From Henriciella sp. (lineage in GTDB: Bacteria > Pseudomonadota > Alphaproteobacteria > Caulobacterales > Hyphomonadaceae): a stretch of DNA of 64,000 bases. How positions within the stretch are numbered: position 1 is the stretch's first letter; every line of letters begins with the position of its first letter. The stretch is from positions 62,001 through 126,000 of the forward strand of contig JABSPZ010000010.1 of NCBI GenBank assembly GCA_013213785.1, written 5' to 3'. The notes under the pieces were generated by a model. The model searched no databases, was not told where the DNA came from, and saw nothing but the letters and a program-made list of their open reading frames with translations. Below, piece after piece: positions 37,136-46,601 of this stretch. Position numbers and translations under genes: made by a program.

Positions 37136-37152
37136 GCTCAACTGAGCTTTTC

Positions 37153-37238
37153 ACCCGCCTTTTGCCCTCCTGTCTTGGGCGGGTCTGACTGGCCGCTGCT
37201 TTTCCCGATCAATCGGGGAGCAGCGGCCCTTTCTTTTT
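37153..37238 (+). terminator. Tandem terminator hairpins after the TorF porin
   Basis: First stem ACCCGCC/GGCGGGT at 37153-37184; second, stronger stem GGCCGCTGCT/AGCAGCGGCC at 37191-37228 followed by CTTTCTTTTT. The second is a clear intrinsic terminator on the plus strand. Confidence 0.85.
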
Positions 37239-37366
37239 GGGGTGAAGCGGAAACGACATTATCCCGCTTCTGGTCGAGCAAACGAAACCCAACTTCACAG
37301 TAAAACTTCCAAGGCGCAGCTTGTTTAGAACGCAGCCAATATATAAAGGTCGCACCAAACGCAAAA

Positions 37367-37511
37367 CGACCTCCCTAAAGGAAACGAGAGCCCGGTCTTG
37401 TACGTTAGCCGACCGCCCCGATGCACAGCGCATCGATTGCCTCAATGACAAAGCGGCTACCGCCTTAAACCTCCATTCCCCCTTCCCGGGTGCAGAGCAA
37501 ATAGAGGGTCG
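37367..37511 (+). ncRNA. Candidate structured RNA, rod-like and about 145 nt (6S-like outline)
   Basis: Nested complementary segments are arranged as a long rod: CGACC/GGTCG (37367-37371 with 37507-37511), GCCCGG/CCGGGT (37390-37395 with 37486-37491, one G-U), TAGCCG/CGGCTA (37406-37411 with 37454-37459), and an apical hairpin CGATGC/GCATCG (37419-37424 with 37430-37435) with loop ACAGC. Large unpaired sides lie between the second and third stems. Length and shape recall 6S RNA, but I have no sequence match. TTGTTT (37321) and TATAAA (37342) upstream could be a promoter with a short spacer. It lies between two terminators with no credible protein frame. The strand is inferred. Confidence 0.4.
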
Positions 37512-37521
37512 CCCGAGACAC

Positions 37522-37553
37522 AAAAAAGCGGCCTGGGGATCATCCCAGGCCGC
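37522..37553 (-). terminator. Rho-independent terminator of gcrA
   Basis: Stem GCGGCCTGGG/CCCAGGCCGC at 37528-37553 with a GATCAT loop. On the minus strand it is followed by six T (plus-strand A 37522-37527), so it ends gcrA. On the plus strand it is followed only by TCTTTG, so it could act weakly in both directions. Confidence 0.9.
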
Positions 37554-37588
37554 TCTTTGATGTTTCGCGCGTTCAGGACGCGGCTGGC

Positions 37589-38116
37589 TTAGCCAGCGAT
37601 CTTGCGAACATAGTCGTATTCGGACTTTTTCTTTTCGCGCTTCTTCGCAGGCTGGAACGCGATTTTCGCGTGCTCTGCGCAGTAAGGACCGCACGTCGCT
37701 TTACGACCGCAGAAGGCAAATTTTGGGTCGGCTGGATCACCGATAGGCCATTTGCACATGCTATCGCGCAGCGTGAGAATGGTAGCAGCTTCACCATCTG
37801 CAAGCGGCTGCGGGGGCAGCGCCGCGAGCATTGCCGTTTTCTCGTTTGCTTTCAGCTGAGTTTCAACTGGCTCGCGCTGCGGTTTTGGCGCGACCACGGC
37901 GCCATCTGGCCTGATACGCGGCTTTGGATGCGCAAGACGCGGCGGACGCTTCACAGGACGAGAGGGTGTTGCTCGGCCAGACAGGCCAAGACGGTGAACT
38001 TTGCCGATGACCGCATTTCGCGTCACTCCGCCTAGCTCTTTTGCTATCTGGCTGGCCGAATGACCTTCCGCCCATAGCTTTTTCAATACTTCTACACGAT
38101 CTTCAGTCCAAGCCAT
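37589..38116 (-). CDS. gcrA: Cell cycle regulator GcrA
   Basis: Alphaproteobacterial transcription factor that binds sigma70 and GANTC-methylated promoters. The 175 residues begin with the diagnostic MAWTEDRVEVLKKLWAEGHS and KELGGVTRNAVIGKVHRLGL helix-turn-helix (residues 1-45), continue with a Pro/Lys-rich linker, and end in the conserved sigma-interacting domain with DSMCKWPIGDP and the FCGRKATCGPYCAEHA cysteine cluster near residue 140. It has its own terminator. The presence of GcrA implies a CcrM methylase elsewhere. Confidence 0.96.
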   Translation of the reverse strand: MAWTEDRVEVLKKLWAEGHSASQIAKELGGVTRNAVIGKVHRLGLSGRATPSRPVKRPPRLAHPKPRIRPDGAVVAPKPQREPVETQLKANEKTAMLAALPPQPLADGEAATILTLRDSMCKWPIGDPADPKFAFCGRKATCGPYCAEHAKIAFQPAKKREKKKSEYDYVRKIAG

Positions 38117-38233
38117 GCGTTTTACCCCGCTCCTTGGCAGCCCCTAGATATTGATAAGAGCGATGCCACCAGCCCCGCTCTAACGCTATATATCGTATCA
38201 GGAGCGAAACTAAACACAAGATGCTGATCACCT

Positions 38234-38302
38234 CTGTCCACAGGCAATCAATATATAGTAGCAGCTGTGGATAGGTTTTACCCTATCGCCAAACGCCGAG
38301 TC
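38234..38302 (-). promoter_or_regulatory. DnaA-box-like sites and GANTC upstream of gcrA
   Basis: TGTGGATAG at 38266-38274 differs in one base from the DnaA box TGTGGATAA; CTGTCCACA at 38234-38242 is a weaker match on the other strand. GAGTC (GANTC) is at 38298-38302. In Caulobacter, DnaA activates gcrA. The sites lie 118-186 nt upstream of gcrA and could equally serve the divergent ABC permease. Confidence 0.4.
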
Positions 38303-38321
38303 AGCTCTTAAGTGTAGGGTC

Positions 38322-39155
38322 ATGCCTGATACATCCTCTTCTACACTCTCACCACCAAAACCCCGCACATACGGCGCCGTGAACTGGCTTGGCTTGTGGA
38401 CGCTTTATAAGCGGGAAGTGGGCCGTTTTATGAAGGTCTGGATGCAAACGCTGCTCGCGCCAGTTGTTTCGACTCTCCTGTTCATGACTGTGTTCAAACT
38501 CGCTTTTGGCAATCGCGGCGAACTGACCGGGGATTTTGCAGGGCTCGACTATAATAGCTTCCTCGCCCCCGGCCTGATCGTGATGGCGATGCTTCAGAAT
38601 GCGTTTCAAAACTCATCGAGCTCGCTGACAATCGCGAAAGTCCAAGGCAGCCAGGTCGACTTCCTCATGCCGCCACTGTCGCCGGTAGAGCTCGCCATAG
38701 GGTTTATCTTCGGCGCCGTTACGCGCGGTGTGATCGTTGGCGCGATCGCCGCCACAGGCATCCACTTTAGCGGCCTCGCGGATCTTTCCGTCGTGCATAT
38801 CTGGCCAATTCTCTGGTTTGGCTTGATGGCGACGATCTTCCTGGCCGCAATTGGTGCCATGGGCGGTATCTGGGCGGATAAGTTTGACCACCTGGCGGCG
38901 GTCTCGAACTTCGTGATCGTCCCGCTGACCTTCTTGTCCGGGACGTTTTACGACATCAATGTGCTCGTTGAGCCATTTAAATCCGCCGCGTATTTCGATC
39001 CGATTTTCTTTCTGATTGATGGCTTCCGGTATGGCTTCTTAGACGCCGCCAACTCGAACATTATGACCGGTGTCATCGTCAGCGCCGCGTCCGCTTTCCT
39101 CGCCTCTGCTGGGGTCTGGTGGATGTTGCGCTCCGGCTATAAACTCAAAGCCTAA
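38322..39155 (+). CDS. ABC-2 type transporter permease
   Basis: A 277-residue inner-membrane permease with six hydrophobic segments and the ABC-2 pattern: TLYKREVGRFMKVWMQTLLA near residue 28, FLAPGLIVMAMLQNAFQNSS near 80, and the C-terminal FLSGTFYDINVLVEPFKSAA. Such permeases need an ATPase. No typical partner ATPase adjoins it; the next gene encodes an ABC-F protein, which is usually cytosolic and not a transporter subunit. Substrate unknown. Confidence 0.85.
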   Translation: MPDTSSSTLSPPKPRTYGAVNWLGLWTLYKREVGRFMKVWMQTLLAPVVSTLLFMTVFKLAFGNRGELTGDFAGLDYNSFLAPGLIVMAMLQNAFQNSSSSLTIAKVQGSQVDFLMPPLSPVELAIGFIFGAVTRGVIVGAIAATGIHFSGLADLSVVHIWPILWFGLMATIFLAAIGAMGGIWADKFDHLAAVSNFVIVPLTFLSGTFYDINVLVEPFKSAAYFDPIFFLIDGFRYGFLDAANSNIMTGVIVSAASAFLASAGVWWMLRSGYKLKA

Positions 39156-39161
39156 TTCCCC

Positions 39162-40967
39162 GTGTCCCTACCCATTCTCAATATGACCGATGTGCGGCTC
39201 GCCTTTGGTGGGAAGCCGCTTTTTGAAGGCGTGTCATTTACCTTGGCCAAGGGCGAGCGTGCAGCGCTTGTGGGCCGAAATGGTGCCGGGAAATCGACCT
39301 TGATGCGCCTCATCACAGGACGCCATGAACCCGATGATGGTGAACTCTGGATTCATCCAGGCACGATGGTTACGACGGTCGAACAGGAGCCAGATCTATC
39401 TGCGTTTGAGACGGTGCTGGACTATGCTACGTCCGGCGGCGCGGACGCCTGGCGCGCCGAGGCTGAGCTTGGCCATTTTGGCGTCGATCCGTCCGCGGAT
39501 CCAAAAATTCTATCCGGCGGTCAAACCCGGCGGGCGGCACTGGCAAAAGCCTTTGCCTACGACCCAGACATCTTGCTGCTGGACGAGCCGACCAACCATC
39601 TCGATGTCCCGATGATCGAAACATTGGAGTCGCGTCTGATCGGCTTCAATGGCGCCGTGCTCCTGGTCAGCCACGACCGCAGGTTTATGGAAAATGTCAC
39701 GACCAACACGCTGTGGCTTCGTGATGGGGTCGTGCTGAAAAGCCCGAAAGGCTATGGCGATTTCGAACGCTGGGCCGAAGAAATCGAAGAGGCGGAAATC
39801 CGCCAACTCGAAAAGATCAAAACCCAACTGAAAGCCGAAGAACACTGGCTCCAGCGCGGCGTCACCGGGCGACGGGCCCGGAATATGGGCCGCCTCCACC
39901 GGCTAAAAGGCATGCGGGCAGAGGCGCAGCGCCGAAAGGCTGCGATTGTCGCCCAAAAAGCAAAGGCTGGGATCAGCGCAGAAGAAGCTGGCCATCAATC
40001 GCGCAAAGTGATCGAGACGTTCGGCCTGACCAAAGCATATGGTGACTTGAAGATTGTCGAGGGCCTGGATTTTAAGATCTTACGCGGCGATCGCGTTGGG
40101 TTCATCGGCCCGAACGGCGTTGGTAAAACGACTTTGCTCAAGCTTTTGCTCGATGAGCTGGAACGTGACAGCGGCAATGTGAAACTCAACCCGGCGCTGC
40201 GCATTACCTATCTCGACCAAACGCGTGACACACTGCGCCCCAAAGATACGCTCTGGGAAGCGCTCGCCCCGCAAGGCGGCGACAGTATTATGGTGCAAGG
40301 CAAGCAGCGCCACGTCGCAGCTTATGCCAAGGACTTCCTGTTCAAAACCGATCAGTTGCGCCAAGCCGTCTCCGCGCTCTCTGGCGGAGAGCGCAACCGA
40401 CTGACCCTCGCCATCGCGCTGGCCCAATCGACCGATGTCTTGGTGCTCGACGAACCGACCAACGATCTCGATATGCAAACCCTAGATTTGCTTGAAGACA
40501 TGCTCATGAACTTCGAGGGCACATTGATTTTGGTCAGCCATGACCGTGCCTTCTTGGATGCAACGGTCACCTCCTGCTTGGTTCCGCTTGGCGATGGCAA
40601 ATGGGTTGAGACCGCAGGCGGTTGGACCGACGCGCAATCGCAGATCAAAGGCAAACCAGGCAAGGCTGCAACGGCTGAGAAAAAAGCTAAAGCGGTAAAA
40701 CCGAAATCAACCGAGCCGAAAAAGCAAACCAAACTCAGCTTTAAAGATCAGCATCGTCTGAAAGAGGTCGAAACTGAAATGCCGCGTCTGGAGGCCGAAA
40801 TCGCGGAGCTTGAAAGCAAACTGTCCGATCCAAACCTCTTCAATAACAATCCAGATGAGTTCAATCGCATCAACAAACGCTTAGAAACGGCCCGAACCGC
40901 CCTCGAACAAACCGAGCTCGATTGGATGGAAATCGAAGAAAAAAAGGAAGCGTTGGCAACGTCTTAG
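39162..40967 (+). CDS. ABC-F family ATP-binding protein (Uup-like)
   Basis: A 601-residue protein with two ABC domains: Walker A LVGRNGAGKSTLMRLITG near residue 37 and FIGPNGVGKTTLLKLLLD near 315, signatures LSGGQTRRAALAKAF and LSGGERNRLTLAIAL, and Walker B LLLDEPTNHLD and LVLDEPTNDLD. A linker between them and a C-terminal coiled coil (about residues 515-600, Lys/Glu-rich) match Uup, a ribosome- or DNA-associated ABC-F protein. I chose the GTG at 39162; an ATG at 39180 would lose six residues. Confidence 0.92.
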   Translation: MSLPILNMTDVRLAFGGKPLFEGVSFTLAKGERAALVGRNGAGKSTLMRLITGRHEPDDGELWIHPGTMVTTVEQEPDLSAFETVLDYATSGGADAWRAEAELGHFGVDPSADPKILSGGQTRRAALAKAFAYDPDILLLDEPTNHLDVPMIETLESRLIGFNGAVLLVSHDRRFMENVTTNTLWLRDGVVLKSPKGYGDFERWAEEIEEAEIRQLEKIKTQLKAEEHWLQRGVTGRRARNMGRLHRLKGMRAEAQRRKAAIVAQKAKAGISAEEAGHQSRKVIETFGLTKAYGDLKIVEGLDFKILRGDRVGFIGPNGVGKTTLLKLLLDELERDSGNVKLNPALRITYLDQTRDTLRPKDTLWEALAPQGGDSIMVQGKQRHVAAYAKDFLFKTDQLRQAVSALSGGERNRLTLAIALAQSTDVLVLDEPTNDLDMQTLDLLEDMLMNFEGTLILVSHDRAFLDATVTSCLVPLGDGKWVETAGGWTDAQSQIKGKPGKAATAEKKAKAVKPKSTEPKKQTKLSFKDQHRLKEVETEMPRLEAEIAELESKLSDPNLFNNNPDEFNRINKRLETARTALEQTELDWMEIEEKKEALATS

Positions 40968-41038
40968 AATTCCAACCGCGCTCTTTGAGCTTATCGGTCG
41001 ATCTGCTAGCGTTTAGGCAGGGAGTGAAGGGACGCACA

Positions 41039-42529
41039 ATGAAACGCTCGATACTGTTCGCAATCATCTTGCTCACGGGGTGCGCCTCGTCGACACCTCC
41101 GCCGCCACCGCCGCCCCCTCCTCCAGCGCCGCCTGCGCCGGTTATGACGGAAGCCGAACCGCCCTTGGCCGGATCATCCCGAACGCGCGGATTAGAGATA
41201 AGCGTCGCTTCGGCCCCTGCGCCAAAGACAAATTGTGAGCTCTTTGCGGAACGCGAAGGGGCCGGCAGCATGACCTGCGTGAGCGTTCTGTATGGAACCA
41301 ACCGAACCCTCTCAGACGACCGGCCGGACGTCATCCAATCAGATCCAACCGAGCGCAAGCGCAGCTTCTATGATCAGGGCGACTTGTTCAGCATCCGTCC
41401 CGATAGCCGTGAAAACTGTGAACCGAACGCCATTGCTTGGTCGGAAACCCCAACACGCCAAGATGTCTGTCACCTCGGTGAAATCGTTGTTTCGATTCCG
41501 GCCAAGCGGGACAAAAAGCTCGATCAAGGCGGCGGCACCTTCCGTGCAGCCTCATCGCGCAGCAAAATCATTGCGCGGTCCGCTTCAAAGTTTTTCACGC
41601 TGTTTGACCACCGCTCTTTCGACGGAGACCCAGACGGCTTCCGTCGCCGGGTTGAACAAATCCTGGTCGGGTCGGACGACGCGGAAGGGCATGCTTTCGT
41701 CTATATCCACGGGTTCAATGTTCCGTTCCGCAGCGCCGTTTTCCGAAGTGCGCAGCTCAAATATGATATGGATTTCGATGGCCCGGCTTTCGTCTTCTCA
41801 TGGCCTTCGAATGGCGCGCTCCTCGACTATTTGAGCGATCAGGAAGATGCCGACCTTAGCGTTGATGCGCTTGTTCGTTTTCTCCGATTCACGCATGACA
41901 CAGTGAATTCCGACCCAGACAAACCGGTCAAACTCCATATCATTGCTCATTCTATGGGAACGCGCGTCACAGCGCAGGCGCTCGCCAGATTGAGCGACTT
42001 TGAAGACAGCCCGAGCTTCGGTCATGTCGTCTTCGCCGCAGGGGATCTCGACACCAATCTGTTTGAGGAATGGATGGGGGCTTCCAGCCGGCTTTATGAT
42101 GGCGTGACGATTTACACATCACGCCAAGATCGCGCCGTCGGCTTCAGCGGTTGGCTACGCAATCTCTCCCGTAAAATGGCATTCTGGGGCGCCAATAATG
42201 ACGTCAAAAAACGGATTGGTTTCTACGAAAAGAAGTCCGCGCCCTCGACCTTTGAACTCCCTTCGCCGACAGGTGAGCAGGTCGCAAAGACAATTGATAT
42301 TTCAGAGGCGGCCAAGAAGAGCTTCCTCTTTAAAGTTCGCCATTCTGTGTATGCGGAATCGAAACTCATTACGGACGATATCCGCTACCTGTTTGACCAT
42401 CCCTTCAGTGATCCGAGCGACCGGTCTACGCAGTTCAAACGCGCCTGCCCGCAGGACAAACACTGGACATTCCTCAACGAGAAAAAAGCCGCACGGCATC
42501 GCAGCAAACGCTGCCCAGACAACAGCTAA
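41039..42529 (+). CDS. Alpha/beta-hydrolase lipoprotein (DUF900 type) with polyproline tract
   Basis: About 496 residues. The N-terminus MKRSILFAIILLTGC is a lipoprotein signal with lipobox LTGC near residue 15, followed by a run of ten prolines in an Ala/Pro stretch (about residues 20-35) that may hold the catalytic domain away from the membrane. The hydrolase domain has FVYIHGFNVPFRSAVFR near residue 225 (oxyanion His-Gly), FSWPSNG, and the nucleophile elbow LHIIAHSMGTRVTAQAL near 305 (G-x-S-x-G-like AHSMG). This matches the DUF900 esterase family. Substrate unknown. Convergent with cysNC. Confidence 0.88.
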   Translation: MKRSILFAIILLTGCASSTPPPPPPPPPPAPPAPVMTEAEPPLAGSSRTRGLEISVASAPAPKTNCELFAEREGAGSMTCVSVLYGTNRTLSDDRPDVIQSDPTERKRSFYDQGDLFSIRPDSRENCEPNAIAWSETPTRQDVCHLGEIVVSIPAKRDKKLDQGGGTFRAASSRSKIIARSASKFFTLFDHRSFDGDPDGFRRRVEQILVGSDDAEGHAFVYIHGFNVPFRSAVFRSAQLKYDMDFDGPAFVFSWPSNGALLDYLSDQEDADLSVDALVRFLRFTHDTVNSDPDKPVKLHIIAHSMGTRVTAQALARLSDFEDSPSFGHVVFAAGDLDTNLFEEWMGASSRLYDGVTIYTSRQDRAVGFSGWLRNLSRKMAFWGANNDVKKRIGFYEKKSAPSTFELPSPTGEQVAKTIDISEAAKKSFLFKVRHSVYAESKLITDDIRYLFDHPFSDPSDRSTQFKRACPQDKHWTFLNEKKAARHRSKRCPDNS

Positions 42530-42541
42530 TCGCGCGGTACG

Positions 42542-44449
42542 TTAGACCTCGAACCAACCGCGTTCACGCATCCAAGCGATGATCTTGTCGGCGGCTTGTT
42601 CGGCGCTCTGCTCAACCGTGTTGATCGTGATTTCAGGCGACTCCGGCGCTTCATAAGGGCTGTCGAGACCGGTGAAATTTTTGATCTCCCCCGCCCGTGC
42701 CCGTTTATAGAGGCCTTTGACATCACGCTCCTCGGCGACCTCAAGCGGCGTGTCGACAAAGATCTCTACGAACTCGCCGTCCTGCATCATGTTACGCGCC
42801 ATTTGGCGTTCTGACCGGAACGGTGAGATGAAGCTAACCAGGGTAATCAGGCCAGCATCGCTCATCAGTTTCGAGACATTCGAGACACGTCTTATGTTCT
42901 CAACCCGGTCAGCATCGGTAAAGCCGAGATCGCGGTTCAGGCCGTGCCGGACATTGTCGCCATCGAGCACAAATGTGTGCTTACCCATTGCGAACAGCTT
43001 TTGCTGGAGCGCATTCGCAATCGTGGATTTGCCAGAACCGGATAGCCCGGTGAACCAAAGCACAGCGGGTTTTTGCTCTTTCTGCTTTGCGAGCGCGGCC
43101 CGGTCTACATCCAGCGCTTGCCAGTGGATATTACCGGCGCGGCGCAGGGCAAAATCAATCAGTCCAAGGCCAACTGTATTGTTGCTGAGCCGGTCGATCA
43201 GAATGAAACCACCGGTCTCCCGGTTTTGATCATAAGGATCAAACGCGATCGGCTGATCGAGCGCCAAAGTGATCACACCGAAATCGTTCAGGCCGAGCGT
43301 TTTTGCAGGTTTATCCTGGATCGTATTCACATCGATCCCGAACTTTAGATCCAGGACGGTTGCGGTCACCGTCTTCGCGCCGATTTTGAGCAAGTAGCGC
43401 CGCCCTGGCAGCATCTCACTGTCCGCCATCCAGAGCACACGGGCCTGGAATTGGTCGGCGACCTCAGCCGGCTCACCCGCTGCGCAAATCACATCGCCGC
43501 GCGAGGTGTCGACCTCATCAGCAAAGGTCAGGGTCACAGATTGTCCCGCGATGGCTTCTTTTAAATCCCCGCCATGCACAACGATCCGCTCAATCGTGGT
43601 TTCTTTCGCGCTGGGGAGAGTTTTGACTTTATCGCCTGGCTTGATCCGGCCCGACGCGATCTGGCCCGAGAAGCCGCGGAAGTCCAAGTTCGGTCGATTG
43701 ACCCACTGAACAGGCATCCGGAACGGCGCGTTGACGCGTTCATCATCGACCGGAACCGTCTCCAAATATTCCATGAGAGGCGGGCCCTCATACCAGGCCA
43801 TATTGTCTGAATTGGACGTGATATTGTCGCCCGCGAGCGCCGACATCGGAATGGCTTGAATTTCAATCCCAGCCGACAGCTCTTGTGCAAAGTCTAAGAA
43901 GTCTTGCTCGATCTTATTATAGACCGCCTCATCATAGTCGACGAGGTCCATCTTATTGATTGCGAGGACCAATTTGCGGATGCCAAGCGAGCTTGCAATG
44001 AAGCTATGGCGACGGGTCTGGGTCAGGATGCCTTTGCGGGCATCAATCATCAGGATGGCTAGATCCGCGGTCGAAGCACCGGTCGCCATATTGCGAGTAT
44101 ATTGCTCATGCCCTGGCGTGTCAGCGACGATGAACTTGCGCCGATCGGTTGAGAAAAAGCGATAGGCGACATCAATCGTAATGCCCTGCTCTCGCTCCGC
44201 GGACAGGCCATCGACCAACAAGGCAAAGTCAATATTCTCGCCTTGCGTGCCGTGTTTCTTGGAGTCGTTTTCGAGCGCGTCCAGCTGATCCTCAAAGATC
44301 ATTTTGGAATCATAGAGCAAACGGCCGATCAGGGTCGATTTACCGTCATCCACACTGCCGCACGTGATGAAGCGGAGCAGAGACTTGTTTTCGTGCGCTT
44401 CGAGATAAGCGGAGATATCTTTGGCGATCAGGGCATCAACGTGAGACAT
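42542..44449 (-). CDS. cysN: Bifunctional sulfate adenylyltransferase subunit 1/adenylylsulfate kinase CysNC
   Basis: Fusion that activates sulfate: CysN GTPase drives APS synthesis by CysD, and the C-terminal CysC kinase makes PAPS. About 635 residues from the ATG at 44449. GTPase motifs: [18 protein letters not shown] near residue 26, [11 protein letters not shown] near 105, and NKMDLVDY near 165. The APS kinase domain begins around residue 450 with [20 protein letters not shown] and [18 protein letters not shown]. The ATG lies 1 nt after the cysD stop, so the two are coupled. Confidence 0.96.
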   Translation of the reverse strand: MSHVDALIAKDISAYLEAHENKSLLRFITCGSVDDGKSTLIGRLLYDSKMIFEDQLDALENDSKKHGTQGENIDFALLVDGLSAEREQGITIDVAYRFFSTDRRKFIVADTPGHEQYTRNMATGASTADLAILMIDARKGILTQTRRHSFIASSLGIRKLVLAINKMDLVDYDEAVYNKIEQDFLDFAQELSAGIEIQAIPMSALAGDNITSNSDNMAWYEGPPLMEYLETVPVDDERVNAPFRMPVQWVNRPNLDFRGFSGQIASGRIKPGDKVKTLPSAKETTIERIVVHGGDLKEAIAGQSVTLTFADEVDTSRGDVICAAGEPAEVADQFQARVLWMADSEMLPGRRYLLKIGAKTVTATVLDLKFGIDVNTIQDKPAKTLGLNDFGVITLALDQPIAFDPYDQNRETGGFILIDRLSNNTVGLGLIDFALRRAGNIHWQALDVDRAALAKQKEQKPAVLWFTGLSGSGKSTIANALQQKLFAMGKHTFVLDGDNVRHGLNRDLGFTDADRVENIRRVSNVSKLMSDAGLITLVSFISPFRSERQMARNMMQDGEFVEIFVDTPLEVAEERDVKGLYKRARAGEIKNFTGLDSPYEAPESPEITINTVEQSAEQAADKIIAWMRERGWFEV

Positions 44450-44450
44450 T

Positions 44451-45353
44451 CTAGAAATACCCCTCTTGTTTCTTCTTCTCCATCGACGCGGACTGGTCGC
44501 GGTCAATCGTCCGACCTTGGCGCTCTGAGGAGGTGGTGAGCAGCATTTCCTGGATAATGTCTTCCAGCGTGTCCGCGGTGCTCTCAACGGCGCCGGTTAG
44601 CGGATAGCAGCCAAGCGTCCGGAAGCGGACAGACTTCATCTCGGCCTTATCGCGCAGCTCTTTTGGCATGCGCTCATCATCGACCATGATTTGGCTGCCT
44701 TCCCACTCCACGACGGGGCGCTTGGCAGAATAATAGAGCGGCACGATCTCAATCTGTTCGCGGCGGATATACTGCCAGATATCGAGCTCGGTCCAGTTCG
44801 AGATCGGAAAACAGCGTATACTTTCGCCTTTGTGGATCCGCGCATTGTAGAGGTTCCAGAGCTCTGGGCGCTGGTTCTTAGGGTCCCAGCGATGCTCAGA
44901 TGTCCGGAACGAAAAGACACGCTCCTTGGCGCGGGACTTTTCCTCGTCTCGGCGCGCACCGCCAAAGGCGACATCGAATTTGTGCTTATCGAGCGCCTGC
45001 TTGAGCGCCTGAGTCTTCATGATGTCGGTATGGACCGACGAGCCGTGCGTGAACGGGCCAACACCGGCATCGATACCTTCCTGATTGGAATGCACAATCA
45101 GGTCCATGCCGAGCTCTTTCGCTTTGCGATCGCGAAACTCGATCATCTCGCGGAACTTCCACGTCGTATCGACATGCATCAGCGGAAACGGAGGGACGCT
45201 GGGATAAAACGCCTTCATCGCGAGGTGCAGCATCACCGCGCTGTCTTTACCGACCGAGTACAACATAACTGGGTTCTCAGCAACGGCTGCGACTTCGCGA
45301 ATGATATGGATCGCCTCGGCCTCAAGCCGATCAAGATGGGTCAGGGAGGTCAC
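44451..45353 (-). CDS. cysD: Sulfate adenylyltransferase subunit 2 CysD
   Basis: ATP-dependent sulfate adenylyltransferase of the PP-loop family; makes adenylyl sulfate with CysN. The 300-residue length is normal. The N-terminus has [20 protein letters not shown] and the PP-loop [20 protein letters not shown] near residue 30, then [20 protein letters not shown] near 180 and the C-terminal [20 protein letters not shown]. The start at 45353 is a GTG. First gene of cysD-cysNC; 186 nt to the divergent reductase. Confidence 0.96.
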   Translation of the reverse strand: MTSLTHLDRLEAEAIHIIREVAAVAENPVMLYSVGKDSAVMLHLAMKAFYPSVPPFPLMHVDTTWKFREMIEFRDRKAKELGMDLIVHSNQEGIDAGVGPFTHGSSVHTDIMKTQALKQALDKHKFDVAFGGARRDEEKSRAKERVFSFRTSEHRWDPKNQRPELWNLYNARIHKGESIRCFPISNWTELDIWQYIRREQIEIVPLYYSAKRPVVEWEGSQIMVDDERMPKELRDKAEMKSVRFRTLGCYPLTGAVESTADTLEDIIQEMLLTTSSERQGRTIDRDQSASMEKKKQEGYF

Positions 45354-45539
45354 TAAACTTACCTATTCAAAAACTGACGTGAATTCAGCGCTCCACCTAG
45401 GTGCGCCGTCGCTTACGGACAACTGTGGCCAATCGTTAGCATCACTCAACGATCTTTCGCAAACCACCTTGCCCCAACGTCCTCACTGGTCTTTCTGTGT
45501 TGAAAGTGGTCCATAGGCCAAAAATGCGGAGACTTCTAC

Positions 45540-46568
45540 TTGACTGACCAAATGCAGCAAATCGTCCTGAAGCAATATTGCGAAGGTGCCCCAAACCCCA
45601 GTGATTTCGAGCTTGTCAGCAAGGATCTACCGGTTCCTGGCGAAGACCAATTTCGGATCCGACATATCTGGAACTCGGTTGATCCGGGCACGCGCTCGCG
45701 CCTCTCTGGCGGCGACAGCTATGCAGCAGCTTTGCCACTCGGAAAGCCGATTGATGGGTTTAGCGTAGGTATCGTTGATGCGAGCGAGAACGACGCCTAT
45801 CCGGTCGGTACGAAAGTCTTCTGCGCTGGTGGGTGGCGCACGCATACGATCCAAAATGGAAAAGGCTTTATCGGCCAGGTGCCGGATGCTGTTCCGTTAC
45901 CACTTTCTCTCTGGATTGGCGTCCTGGGCATACCAGGCCTCACCGCATGGTTCGGCTTAAAGTCGGTTGCGAAGTTCCAAGCTGGAGACCGCGTCTTGGT
46001 GACTTCAGCGGCGGGACCAGTCGGAGCCACAGCAGGTCAGCTCGCCAAGGCCGGCGGCGCAGAACAAGTGATCGGAATCGCGGGCAGCGACAAGAAATGC
46101 CAATGGCTCGTTGAAGAGGCCGGATTTGATCACGCGATCAATTACAAAACGACCCCGGATCTCGATGCGGCAATCAGCGAAGCGATGCCGAAAGGTGTCG
46201 ATCTTTTGTTCGACAATGTCGGCAATGAAATGGTCAACCGCGTCCTCCCGAAGATGCGCCTGAATGGCCGGATCTGTATTTCAGGGCAGGTTGCAGACTA
46301 TAATCTATCACCTGAAGAAACACCCGGCATCGTGAACACGAAACCGTTCATCACGCATCGCGTCTTGATGCAGGGGCTGGTGGTGTTTGATTTCGCCCGC
46401 GAGTTCCCGGTCGCATTGAATGAAATGGCGACCCTGATCGGGAAGGGTGAGCTCAAACTTCAAGAAGAGCGCTTTGAGGGCATCGACAAAATGCCAGAAG
46501 CATTCTGCGGACTGTTCCGGGGCGAAAACTTTGGCCGCCGCGTTGTGCAAGTCAGCGCCGAGGAATAA
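45540..46568 (+). CDS. NADP-dependent medium-chain reductase, zinc-free
   Basis: A 342-residue MDR-family oxidoreductase of the leukotriene B4 dehydrogenase/curcumin reductase type. Visible are WNSVDPGTRSRLSGGDSY near residue 45, the nucleotide-binding TSAAGPVGATAGQLAKAGGA near 152, DLLFDNVGNEMVNRVLPKM near 220 and RICISGQVADYN near 240. No zinc ligands. The frame begins at a TTG at 45540 with GGAG 8 nt upstream; an ATG lies four codons later. Substrate unknown. Confidence 0.9.
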   Translation: MTDQMQQIVLKQYCEGAPNPSDFELVSKDLPVPGEDQFRIRHIWNSVDPGTRSRLSGGDSYAAALPLGKPIDGFSVGIVDASENDAYPVGTKVFCAGGWRTHTIQNGKGFIGQVPDAVPLPLSLWIGVLGIPGLTAWFGLKSVAKFQAGDRVLVTSAAGPVGATAGQLAKAGGAEQVIGIAGSDKKCQWLVEEAGFDHAINYKTTPDLDAAISEAMPKGVDLLFDNVGNEMVNRVLPKMRLNGRICISGQVADYNLSPEETPGIVNTKPFITHRVLMQGLVVFDFAREFPVALNEMATLIGKGELKLQEERFEGIDKMPEAFCGLFRGENFGRRVVQVSAEE

Positions 46569-46601
46569 GGTCTGACCTGAAACACAATCAAGGAGCCGCT
46601 C

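Noticed and set aside
37240-37520. tRNA gene in the torF-gcrA spacer
   Set aside because: No cloverleaf with a T-loop GTTC and acceptor stem could be built; the pairing pattern is a rod instead.
37209-37694. Minus-strand frame of 161 codons between torF and gcrA
   Set aside because: Overlaps two terminators and gcrA, with shadow-like composition and no family match.
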